NCBI GenBank assembly: GCA_034667465.1 | Contig: JAXDJV010000022.1 | Coordinates: 62,001 to 126,000 of the forward strand | Reading direction: 5' to 3' | Length of the DNA stretch: 64,000 nt | DNA from: JAOBAU01 sp034667465 | GTDB lineage: Bacteria; Acidobacteriota; Thermoanaerobaculia; Gp7-AA8 | Shown: piece after piece, positions 30,755 to 39,086 of the stretch | How positions within the stretch are numbered: the stretch's first letter is position 1 | Layout of the letters: each line of letters opens with the position of its first letter | Notes under the pieces: model-generated | The model's database searches: none | The model's input: the letters and a program-made list of their open reading frames with translations, nothing else | Told to the model about the DNA's origin: nothing | Made by a program: the position numbers and the translations under genes

Positions 30755-30832
30755 CGTCATCCTGAGCCGCGAAGACGGCGAAGGATCTCAAAATGCGTAA
30801 CTTGAGATCCTTCGCTTACGCTCAGGATGACG
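30755..30832. repeat. REP-like palindrome between convergent genes
   Basis: Left arm 30755-30791 and right arm 30802-30832 pair over the ends (CGTCATCCTGAGC with GCTCAGGATGACG) and over the inner GCGAAGGATCTCAA/TTGAGATCCTTCGC block. The left arm has a 6-nt bulge relative to the right. It fills the space between the kinase stop and the amidohydrolase stop, consistent with bidirectional termination. Confidence 0.8.
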
Positions 30833-30833
30833 T

Positions 30834-33800
30834 TTACTCCGACCAGAAAAACCGCGGCAGCTTCTGCTGCGACGGCCACTCCTTCGTCAGCGTCTCGCCC
30901 TCGTACACCTCGCCGTTTTTCACCACGTAGCGAATCTTCAGCGAGTTGTGAATATCCTCCAGCGGATTCGCGTCGAGCACGACAAAGTCCGCCAGCTTGC
31001 CGGCTTCGATCGAGCCGAGGTCGGGCGCGAAACCGATCTTGTCGGCGGCGAGAATCGTCGATGCGCGCAGCGCTTCGTGCGGCGTCATCGCAGTCATTCC
31101 CTTCGGCGCGCCTTCGCCCGCCATCGCCCAGAGCTCCCAGTGCGGACCGAATCCCTGCACCTGTCCGTGTGCACCGAGCGACACGTTTCCGCCCGCGCGC
31201 ATCACCTCCGCGACGCCGTGCGCGACGGTCGGAAAGTGATACTCCGACGGATCGATCCACGGATGCCGGCGCGCCTTCTCATCGATTACGAAATGCGGCG
31301 TGAAACGGAGCAGCTTCGACATCTCGTGCGGCACCATCGTCTGCCAGAGATACTGCTCGCCCCACGGACCGCCGTACGACACGATCAGCGTCGGCGTATA
31401 GAACGTTCCCGTCTTCGCGACGAACTGCACCACATCCTTTTGCAGTTCGACCGGCAGCGAGTGCTCGAACGCCGTGAAGCCGTCGGCCGCCATCGTCAAA
31501 TCCGAGTGCAGCTCGCCTGCTCCTTCAGCGGTCAGCAGCATGTGCTCGAGCCGGCAAGCCTCCGCAAACCAAAGCCTTTGCGCGCGACCCGGCTGCTGAT
31601 ACACCTTGATCATCCGCGCGCCGTACGCCTTCATGCGCCGCACCTGACGACGCGCGTCTTCGAGACTGTTCACTTCCGCGAAGATGTCGGTCTGCGCGCC
31701 GCCGTACAACACGTCGCCCGATGAATAGACGCGCGGTCCGACGAGATGACCTGACTCGACCATCTCCGCCTGCGCGAAGACGTCGAGCGATGGCGCCGAC
31801 GGGTCGTAAACCGTCGTCACGCCGTACGCGAGGTTCGCGACGTACTCCCACTTCGTGTCGGGAAAAATCTCGAAGCCCGAGTAATGAAGATGCGCGTGCG
31901 TATCGATCAGCCCCGGGATGATCGTCTTCCCGCTCGCATCGAATTCTTTCGCGCCGGCGGGCGCGGCGAGGTTCGCGCCGACCGCGGTGATGCGATTGTC
32001 GCGCACGACGATGTCGGCGTTCTCCAGCACCTCATCGCCTTTCATCGTGACGACGCGTGCGTGACGCATCACGTACGAGCCCGACGGCATCGCGCGCGGC
32101 TGCGTCAGCGTGATGACGATCTTCTCCGACGGAGGAACCTTCAGCTTCTTCTCGTCTTCGGCGTCGTCTTTTTTCTTGTCCTTGTCGCTCTTCGACTTGT
32201 CGTTTCCTTCCTTCGCTTCCTTGACGTCGGCCTTCTTCTTCTGATCGTCGACGAACTTCAGCGCCGACGCGATCGGCAGCCGGTGAAACGTGTTGCCAAG
32301 AGTCCACGTGATCGTCTTTCCGGCATCGGCCCACTCGACGTAACCGCCCGCTTCCTCGGAGAGGCGCCATACCGGAACCGAGCCTTCTTTCAGCGAGACC
32401 TCCGGCGGATCCTTCATCACGATGTTCGGCAGCGCCGTCACGTAAACGTTGTCGCGCGACGTGAATGCAACCCACTGCTCGTCGGGCGACGGCACGAGAT
32501 CGCCGATCGCCGGAAAACGGAGCAGGTGCTTCTTGTCGGTGCCGTCGAGGCGCACTGAAACGAGGTCGTTCTTCGGATCGTCTTTCGGCGTCTTCGGCTC
32601 GATGAACTCGCGAATGTAGACGCGCGTCCCGTCATTGCTCCACCACGTCTGCGGATGGAAGCGGAACGTGTCGGCGATCTTCACCGACGTGATGTACGAC
32701 GATGCGCCGCCGCTCGACGGCATCCACTTCACGTCGAACACGCTCTCCTCTTCCGGCTGACGCCCGCGAAATTCGAGACCGCTTCCCTGGATGAACGCGA
32801 TGCGATCGCCGGTCGGCGAAAACTCCGGATTGATGTAGTGGCCGGCCGCGGACGTCAACTTCTCCGGCGTCGCCGTCGCGCCATCCGCCGGCATGCGCGT
32901 GCGCCAGATATGTCCGCCCTCGGCGTCGCTCCACGTCACGTACGAGATCCACTGACCATCAGGCGAGATCGCCGGCGCGTACTCGCGACGCGGCGCTTTC
33001 GCATCATCGGAAGTCAGTCGCTGCGGCGCGCCGGCCGCGACATTTCCTTTCAAACGCTGAATCCAGATCCGTCCGAATGCATCGAAGATCACGGCGCTCT
33101 GATCGGGCGACTGCACGGCCCAGCGGAGAATGCGCGCGCGCACCGGTCCGCTCTCGACGTGCTCCTGCCACGCGACGCGCGGCGCGACCGACTGCTCGAC
33201 GTCCGCGGTGAACGGGATGATCTGCATCGCCCGATTCGCGACGTCGAGCCGCGTTAGCTTTCCGTGGTTCGAGAAGAAGAGCGAGCGGCCGTCCGGCGCG
33301 AACGCGTAGGCCGGCCACACATCCATCTGCGCGAAGCCTTCCTGCTCATCGCGCGTCACGCCGCGCGCGAGCACGCGCTCGCCGCCGCTCTGCAGATCGC
33401 GTGCGACGAGCACCGTGTCGGCGTCGCGGCGGCTGACGAACGTCAGCACTTTGCCGTCCGGCGAAAGCTGCGGACGAACGGCACCACCGATGCCGGAGGT
33501 CAGCTGCGTCGTCTCCGCGGTCTGGCGGTCGTAGCGCTGAATCGCCCAGAGGCCGTGCGAAATGTCGGGCGTGTAATTGAAACGTCGCGCGCGCGCAGCG
33601 AAGAAGATGTAGCGGCCGTCCTTCGAAAAGATCGCGCCGGCGCCGTTGTTGAAATCATCCGACGTCGTGAGCTTCACGCCCGAGCCGCCGCGCACGTGAA
33701 AAATCCAGAGCTCGACCGGCGGAATGCCGCCGCGCTTCGCATCTTCTTTCCGCGCGACGATGTAGTTGCCATCGGGCGACCAGCTCGGCGAGCGCACGTA

Positions 33801-34205
33801 CGAGCCTTTCTCTTCGGTCAGCGCGCGCGCGTTTTTTCCATCGGCGTCGATGAGCCAGATGTTGTCGATGCCGCCGCGATCGCTGACGAACGCGATCGTT
33901 TTCCCATCGGGCGAATAGCGCGGACCCCAGTCGTAGGCGGGACCTTTCGCGATCGCGATCGCTTTGCCGCCCGCGACCGGGACGGTGTAGAGATCGCCGA
34001 GGAGATCGAAGAGGAGCGTGGAACCATCGGGAGAAACGTCGACGGAAGCCCACGTCGCTTCATCGACGGTGAACGCGATTTTTCGCGCGTCGGGGCGCGG
34101 GTCGTTGATCTTTTCCGCAGGATCGAACGGCTTTTTCGCCGGCTCCTCTTTGGCGTGGACCAGTGCCGCGACGAGCAGCAGAGCGATGACCGTCAGCTTC
34201 TTCAC
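30834..34205 (-). CDS. TolB-type propeller fused to amidohydrolase
   Basis: An 1123-aa exported protein. The GTG at 34205 is chosen because GGAGG is six bases upstream and a signal peptide (LLLVAALVHA-KE) follows at once. Residues about 40-690 are WD40-like/TolB propeller repeats with many SPDGxxIAF units. A Lys/Asp/Glu-rich low-complexity linker follows near 680-710. The C-terminal 400 residues are an amidohydrolase (imidazolonepropionase/prolidase-like): metal motif THAHLH, later ADGFTAFEHSL and AHGQ, and the usual end GKLADFVVLDANPL. It probably hydrolyses amide bonds in the periplasm or outside the cell; the substrate is unknown. This fusion recurs in environmental bacteria with many secreted peptidases. 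Confidence 0.9.
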   Translation of the reverse strand: MKKLTVIALLLVAALVHAKEEPAKKPFDPAEKINDPRPDARKIAFTVDEATWASVDVSPDGSTLLFDLLGDLYTVPVAGGKAIAIAKGPAYDWGPRYSPDGKTIAFVSDRGGIDNIWLIDADGKNARALTEEKGSYVRSPSWSPDGNYIVARKEDAKRGGIPPVELWIFHVRGGSGVKLTTSDDFNNGAGAIFSKDGRYIFFAARARRFNYTPDISHGLWAIQRYDRQTAETTQLTSGIGGAVRPQLSPDGKVLTFVSRRDADTVLVARDLQSGGERVLARGVTRDEQEGFAQMDVWPAYAFAPDGRSLFFSNHGKLTRLDVANRAMQIIPFTADVEQSVAPRVAWQEHVESGPVRARILRWAVQSPDQSAVIFDAFGRIWIQRLKGNVAAGAPQRLTSDDAKAPRREYAPAISPDGQWISYVTWSDAEGGHIWRTRMPADGATATPEKLTSAAGHYINPEFSPTGDRIAFIQGSGLEFRGRQPEEESVFDVKWMPSSGGASSYITSVKIADTFRFHPQTWWSNDGTRVYIREFIEPKTPKDDPKNDLVSVRLDGTDKKHLLRFPAIGDLVPSPDEQWVAFTSRDNVYVTALPNIVMKDPPEVSLKEGSVPVWRLSEEAGGYVEWADAGKTITWTLGNTFHRLPIASALKFVDDQKKKADVKEAKEGNDKSKSDKDKKKDDAEDEKKLKVPPSEKIVITLTQPRAMPSGSYVMRHARVVTMKGDEVLENADIVVRDNRITAVGANLAAPAGAKEFDASGKTIIPGLIDTHAHLHYSGFEIFPDTKWEYVANLAYGVTTVYDPSAPSLDVFAQAEMVESGHLVGPRVYSSGDVLYGGAQTDIFAEVNSLEDARRQVRRMKAYGARMIKVYQQPGRAQRLWFAEACRLEHMLLTAEGAGELHSDLTMAADGFTAFEHSLPVELQKDVVQFVAKTGTFYTPTLIVSYGGPWGEQYLWQTMVPHEMSKLLRFTPHFVIDEKARRHPWIDPSEYHFPTVAHGVAEVMRAGGNVSLGAHGQVQGFGPHWELWAMAGEGAPKGMTAMTPHEALRASTILAADKIGFAPDLGSIEAGKLADFVVLDANPLEDIHNSLKIRYVVKNGEVYEGETLTKEWPSQQKLPRFFWSE

Positions 34206-34301
34206 GAAGGCCTCCTGTATTTCCGGAAATTGGCGCAACGAGTGTAGCGGCGCGAAGAAACGCTCTTGTAAACAAATGGTGAGAGCGGAGACGGCGAACG
34301 C

Positions 34302-36569
34302 CTACGGCAGCTCGAAGATGACGCTCTCCGCGCCAGGCGCAAGCGGCTTGCGCGGCGCGCCGGCGAATTGCGGCAGCGCGAAAAAATCGGTGCCGAGCCA
34401 GCGGCTCAGGAGCTCTTCGGTCGTGGGGCCGAGGATGATCTCGATCGGACCGGTTTGGGCGATGCCGGAGACGGCGAGCGGCCGTGCGTTGTGCAACAGC
34501 GTCTGCATGCGGCGAAGAGAGGCGTGCTGCTGAAAGGCCGGCAGCGGGATACGCAGACCACCGACGACGATCGCGACGTAGCGACTGTCGCGCGACTCGC
34601 CGCCGTGCAGCACGATGTCGAAGTTTCGCGGCAGCGCGTTCGGAAACGGCAGCGTCATCGTGCCGCCGCGCGCGACCGCCGGCGAGCGGAGTACCCACAA
34701 CGGATGCGATTGCGACACGACAGCAAGCGTCTCGTCCGGTTGATGCTCGCGCGCATAGACGAACGTGCCGTCCGACGAAACCTCGGCGTGCTCGGTCTCG
34801 ACGCCGGACGGCGCGAACCAGAGAATCGACGCGTTGTCGAACGCCATCGGCGAAACGATCAGTCCTCGTGAGCCGCGCAGCGGCATCATCTTCACGTCGA
34901 GCTTTCGATGTTCCGACTTCGTCAGCGAGAACGGCTCGAGCTCCTGCTTCTGATAGCCGGGCGCGCTGACGGTGATGCGCAGCTCGCGCTCCGGCAGCGA
35001 ACGGATCACGACCGTTGCTTCCTCCCCTTTCGCCGACACGGTGCGCGTCACGACCGGATGCCGCGGCAATAGTTTCGACATGACGGCATAACGAACCGTG
35101 GCGCCCGACAACGCGAGCTGGGTGAAGGTGTCGCTAATCGAGAGCGTCAGTTCGTTGTCGGGGATCTCGATGTCGAATCGTTGCGAGCGCGGAGCGTAGC
35201 GATCGACGAGCACGAACGCGCGCAGCGGATCGTCGCAGGCGGCGATGTTGATGACGTCATCCGTGTGGATCATGTCGCCGAGGGCGGCGCGGTAATCGCT
35301 CTTTTCGCGATGCGCGAAACCGACGCCGTTTCCCGGAAACGTGATGGTCGCGTCTTTCCCGAGTGGCGCGCCGCCGAACGTGACATCGCCATAGACCTGG
35401 TCATAACCGGCGATCAATCGAAGACTGTTCGTCTGGAGAGGCAGCGCGACGACGCCGCTCCCTACCGGCGGCAGATTCCCGAACTTCAGCTCCGCGCGAT
35501 ACGTCCCCGGCGGTACGCCTTCGAGCGTGAACATCCCGTACAGCCGATCTTCCGAAGCTGTCTCGTGGCGGATGACCTGACACGATGCGGAGTCGACGGA
35601 GCGCTCCGGCGGACGCGGCGGCGGACAACTGAGCAGCGTCACTTCGAACTGCGGCGGCTTCGTGTTCGACGTGTCGCAGCCCGGGATATCGCGATTGAGC
35701 TCGCGGATGCCGTCGTTCGCGCTCCAGTTGACGACGACGGTTGCGGCCGCGCGTACGACGAGCGGCGCCTCGCTGATCGTGACCGGTTGCGCGGCGACCT
35801 TCACCTTCTGTTTCGCCGGAAGCCACGAGCGTCCGGAGAGCTCGAGCTCCTTCTCGCCGGCGCTCACGATTCCACGCAGCAGAACGAATGCGCCGTGCAT
35901 CGTTTCGGGCGGCGGCAACGGTTCCGATTCGTCGCCGTTCCTGATCGCGACGTGCGGCGACGCGACGTTGTGCGCGGCCGCAATCGCTGCGCGATCACTC
36001 TTCAGTACGGAGAGCCAGGTCATCACCGCGCCGCCTCCGCCACTTCGCGCGTCGAGCGATCGCTGCGTGCCGGCTTCGATCGCCGGCGTCGTGAAAACAG
36101 CTGCCGGCATCGAGCGATCGATGACGATCAGCCAGAGCGGCTCCCCTGCTGGTACGGACACACTCTGCGCGCCGGCGACGATCGGAAATGCGCTGCCGCT
36201 GCGCGTTGCGTAGACGATTCCGCTCCGCGGCGGAGGCAGCAGCGGCACGAGCGTCGCGGCGGGAGCGAGCGCCAGCGTCAGCGACGCCGGTGCGGAAGCG
36301 CCATCGACCAGCATGACCGGCGACAACGCGCCGGCTGCTCTCGCGAAAACGTTCCAGAGTCCCGGCGGAAACGTGAGCGAGCCGGCGGCGACGCACGTCA
36401 CTTCCTGCGACGCCAGCCAGCGGCGAAACGGGTTCTCAGCATCGCGCGCCGTGAAACGGCAAACCTCGCCACCCGCGAACGGCGCGCCGTCACGCGTCAA
36501 TGAGACGGTCGTCGCGGCGGCGACGTCCGTACAGACGAAGAACAGCAGCAGCGCAGCGATTCGTCTCAC
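34302..36569 (-). CDS. Large exported protein with carboxypeptidase-regulatory-like domains
   Basis: A 755-aa protein with a GTG start and a short signal peptide (FFVCTDVAAA). It is mostly beta-sandwich in character. The segments YGMFTLEGVPPGTYRAELKFG and the LRITVSAPGYQKQELEPF stretch resemble carboxypeptidase-regulatory-like (CarboxypepD_reg) repeats. Several cysteines in the middle (CDTS, LLSCPP, SASC, AACDD) may form disulfides outside the cytoplasm. No enzyme motif is present. Role unknown; surface or periplasmic binding is the most that can be said. It lies between the propeller-amidohydrolase and msrA on the same strand, with gaps of 96 and 37 bp. Confidence 0.78.
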   Translation of the reverse strand: MRRIAALLLFFVCTDVAAATTVSLTRDGAPFAGGEVCRFTARDAENPFRRWLASQEVTCVAAGSLTFPPGLWNVFARAAGALSPVMLVDGASAPASLTLALAPAATLVPLLPPPRSGIVYATRSGSAFPIVAGAQSVSVPAGEPLWLIVIDRSMPAAVFTTPAIEAGTQRSLDARSGGGGAVMTWLSVLKSDRAAIAAAHNVASPHVAIRNGDESEPLPPPETMHGAFVLLRGIVSAGEKELELSGRSWLPAKQKVKVAAQPVTISEAPLVVRAAATVVVNWSANDGIRELNRDIPGCDTSNTKPPQFEVTLLSCPPPRPPERSVDSASCQVIRHETASEDRLYGMFTLEGVPPGTYRAELKFGNLPPVGSGVVALPLQTNSLRLIAGYDQVYGDVTFGGAPLGKDATITFPGNGVGFAHREKSDYRAALGDMIHTDDVINIAACDDPLRAFVLVDRYAPRSQRFDIEIPDNELTLSISDTFTQLALSGATVRYAVMSKLLPRHPVVTRTVSAKGEEATVVIRSLPERELRITVSAPGYQKQELEPFSLTKSEHRKLDVKMMPLRGSRGLIVSPMAFDNASILWFAPSGVETEHAEVSSDGTFVYAREHQPDETLAVVSQSHPLWVLRSPAVARGGTMTLPFPNALPRNFDIVLHGGESRDSRYVAIVVGGLRIPLPAFQQHASLRRMQTLLHNARPLAVSGIAQTGPIEIILGPTTEELLSRWLGTDFFALPQFAGAPRKPLAPGAESVIFELP

Positions 36570-36606
36570 GCAATGACTATACGGTCGGTGCGCGAGGAAC
36601 GTTCCG

Positions 36607-37224
36607 TCAGTGCTCCGGCGCCGAGCCCCAGATTTCCGTCAACCGCTGATCGCGGCCGCAGTTGAATCTGTAGAACTTGTACCGAACGGGGTTCTTTTTG
36701 TAGTAGTCCTGGTGGTACTCCTCGGCTGGCCAGAATCGCGACACCGGCACGATCTGCGTGGCGATCTTCTTCCCGAACTTCGCCTCGAGGCTTCGCTTCG
36801 ATTCATCGGCGAGCCGCTTCTGCTCCGCGTCATGCGTGAAGATCGCCGTGCGGTATTGCGTACCGTGATCGCAGAACTGAGAGTTCACCGCGAACGGATC
36901 GACGTTGTGCCAGTAGACGTCGAGCAACTTCGCATACGAGACCTTCGCCGGGTCGTACGTGACTTCGACTGATTCCGCGTGGCCGGTTCCGCCCGCGGAG
37001 ACCTCTTCATAAGAAGGCTCCGTCTTCGGCCCGCCGGTGTAACCGGAGACGACGCCGACGACGCCGGGCAGCCGCTCGAACGGCGGCTCCATGCACCAGA
37101 AGCAGCCGCCCGCAAACGTCGCTTTGGCGAGCGTCACTTTCGCCGCCGCAGCGGCTGGCGGTTGCGCTTTCGCGCAGAAGACGGTGGCGAGGAGAAGTGT
37201 GACGAGCGAAAGACGTCTCTTCAT
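36607..37224 (-). CDS. msrA: Peptide methionine-(S)-sulfoxide reductase MsrA, exported
   Basis: A 205-aa enzyme. The catalytic motif GGCFWCMEPPF has the active Cys near residue 41 and the family's EEYHQDYY segment is intact. It reduces the S-epimer of methionine sulfoxide in damaged proteins. A signal peptide (residues 1-20, ending AKA-Q) indicates periplasmic action, where the electron donor would be a thioredoxin-like protein. The resolving Cys is probably that in RFNCGRD near the end. ATG 37224 is used; a TTG 12 bases earlier is possible. Confidence 0.93.
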   Translation of the reverse strand: MKRRLSLVTLLLATVFCAKAQPPAAAAAKVTLAKATFAGGCFWCMEPPFERLPGVVGVVSGYTGGPKTEPSYEEVSAGGTGHAESVEVTYDPAKVSYAKLLDVYWHNVDPFAVNSQFCDHGTQYRTAIFTHDAEQKRLADESKRSLEAKFGKKIATQIVPVSRFWPAEEYHQDYYKKNPVRYKFYRFNCGRDQRLTEIWGSAPEH

Positions 37225-37266
37225 GTCGGAAGGCAACGCTGTCTCGTTGCTCTTTGTTTCGAGGCG

Positions 37267-38646
37267 TCAACGCTGCGGCAGCAAATGCTTTTGCACTTTC
37301 CCGAGCGCCGTCCGCGGGATCGAGTCAACGCGAACAAAGCGACGCGGCACCTTGAATGTTGCGAGCTCCGCGCGGCAGACGCGCGCGATCTCTGCTTCGT
37401 CGAAGTCGCCGACGAGAAATGCGATCGGGACTTCGCCGCGCAGTTCGTCCGCGACGCCGGTAACGGTGGCTTGGCGAACGCCCTGCTGTTCGAGGAGCAG
37501 CTCTTCGATCTCGCGCGGATAGATGTTGAATCCGCCGGAGATGATCAGATCGCTGCGGCGCCCGAGGAGCGTGTAGTAACCGTCGGCCGAACGTTCGGCG
37601 AGATCGCCGGTGCGGAAGAAGCCGTCATCCGTGAACGACGCGGCGGTCGCTTCCTCGCGGCGCCAGTAACCGGCGAAGACATTCGGTCCTTTGACTTCGA
37701 GCTCGCCATCAACGATGCGCGCGGCGATGCCGGGAAGCGGAAAGCCGACGGTGCCAGGTCTCCGTTCGCCGGCGTACGGATTGCTGAGATTCATGAACGT
37801 CTCGGTCATGCCGTAGCGCTCCAGAATGGCGTGACCGAATCGCTCGCGGAACTGTTCGAAGACGTGCGCCGGCAGCGGTGCGGAACCGGAGACGAAGAGC
37901 CGCATCGTCGCGCCGATCGTGCGCGCGGCGTCGATCGGCGTTTCGAGCAGACGGACGTAGATCGTCGGGACGCCGAAGAAAAGCGTCGGCTGAAAGTCGA
38001 GGAACTCAGCAATCGTTGACCGATGATCGAAACGTTCGAGAAGACGCATGCGACAGCCGCTGATGAGCCACGTGTGCAGTCCGTTGCCGAGCGCGTGAAT
38101 GTGAAAGAGCGGCAGCGCGAGGAGGAAGCGATCGCGATCGCTGATCTGCCACGCGGCGAGCAGGTTCACGGCGTTCGCCGCGAAGTTGTCGTGCGTCAGC
38201 ACTGCGCCTTTCGACGCGCCGGTTGTGCCGGACGTGTAGATGATCGCGGCCGGCGTCGGACCATCGAGCGATTCGCTCGGCCGGGCGTCATCGGCGCGCG
38301 CCGCCTCTTCCATCAACAGCGGCAGCGACCGTTCGTCGATCAGCGCACGCGGTTCGGCATCGCCGGTGATGTGCGCGATCTCGCGGTCGCGATAGAGGAT
38401 GTTGATCGGTACGAAGATGACGCCGAGCTTCACGCAGGCGAGATAGAGATCGATCAGCTCGACGCGATTCGCGAGATAAACGCAAAGCCGATCGCCCTTC
38501 ACGAAACCGCGCGCGCACAACGCATGCGCGAAGCGGTTGCTGCGCGACTCGAGCTCGCCGAAGGTGAACGACGCGCCGTTCCATTCGAGCGCCGGCTCAT
38601 CGCGGCGATTGATCAGCGAGAGATCGAAGAGATGCAGAAGATGCAT
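37267..38646 (-). CDS. AMP-dependent acyl-CoA synthetase, malonyl-CoA synthetase-like
   Basis: A 459-aa ANL-superfamily adenylating enzyme. Motifs: P-loop IIYTSGTTGASKGA near 165, ERYGMTET near 280, TGDLAE near 355, and the C-terminal catalytic Lys in TALGKVQKHLL. Overall length and the short N-terminal domain match malonyl-CoA synthetase (MatB) and related short-chain acyl-CoA ligases, but the substrate pocket cannot be assigned confidently. ATG 38646 begins a normal N-terminus (MHLLHLFDLS); an open frame further upstream is antisense to the HNH gene. Divergent from that gene with 47 bp between starts. Confidence 0.88.
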   Translation of the reverse strand: MHLLHLFDLSLINRRDEPALEWNGASFTFGELESRSNRFAHALCARGFVKGDRLCVYLANRVELIDLYLACVKLGVIFVPINILYRDREIAHITGDAEPRALIDERSLPLLMEEAARADDARPSESLDGPTPAAIIYTSGTTGASKGAVLTHDNFAANAVNLLAAWQISDRDRFLLALPLFHIHALGNGLHTWLISGCRMRLLERFDHRSTIAEFLDFQPTLFFGVPTIYVRLLETPIDAARTIGATMRLFVSGSAPLPAHVFEQFRERFGHAILERYGMTETFMNLSNPYAGERRPGTVGFPLPGIAARIVDGELEVKGPNVFAGYWRREEATAASFTDDGFFRTGDLAERSADGYYTLLGRRSDLIISGGFNIYPREIEELLLEQQGVRQATVTGVADELRGEVPIAFLVGDFDEAEIARVCRAELATFKVPRRFVRVDSIPRTALGKVQKHLLPQR

Positions 38647-38693
38647 GCGCGAATCATCGCGCAGTCCGTGGCTGTGGCATTCTCGTTTCCAGG

Positions 38694-39086
38694 ATGCGCG
38701 GGCCGTGTCGGTGGTGCAAAGGAGATGTGAGCGGACGCAGACGGACGTTCTGTTCGGACGCGTGCGTGCACGAATGGCGGCTGCGGTCGAGCGGTTCATA
38801 TCTGCGCGAATGCGTCTTCGAGCGCGATTGCGGTATCTGCGCGATCTGCCGCATCGACACGATTGCGCTGCGCCGTCGCGTCCTTCGACTTCCGTTCGGA
38901 CGGCGCGTCATCGAGATGAAAGCGCTGCGCATCGTGAAGGGTCGCAGGAGCTGGTGGGAAGCGGATCACATCGTGCCGGTCGTTGAAGGCGGCGATTCGA
39001 ACCTCGACAACATCCGTACGCTTTGCGTGACCTGCCATCGCAACGTCACCACGGAGTTGCGCGAGCGGCGTCACTCCACGCGATAG
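38694..39086 (+). CDS. HNH endonuclease, small, double zinc type
   Basis: A 130-aa protein with an N-terminal zinc knuckle (CRWC...FCSDAC) followed by an HNH core: CAIC, the DHIVPV motif, the GGDSNLDNIRTLC strand and CVTCH. The catalytic His is in DHI, and the Asn and His of the motif are present. Likely a nicking or double-strand DNA nuclease; stand-alone HNH proteins serve in phage, restriction or repair settings, and nothing here tells which. Its stop overlaps the 3' end of the convergent pbpC gene by 16 bp. Confidence 0.85.
   Translation: MRGPCRWCKGDVSGRRRTFCSDACVHEWRLRSSGSYLRECVFERDCGICAICRIDTIALRRRVLRLPFGRRVIEMKALRIVKGRRSWWEADHIVPVVEGGDSNLDNIRTLCVTCHRNVTTELRERRHSTR

Noticed and set aside
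38694..39086. Restriction-modification or homing system around the HNH gene
   Set aside because: No methyltransferase, specificity subunit, intron or intein border is adjacent; neighbours are an acyl-CoA synthetase and PBP1C.
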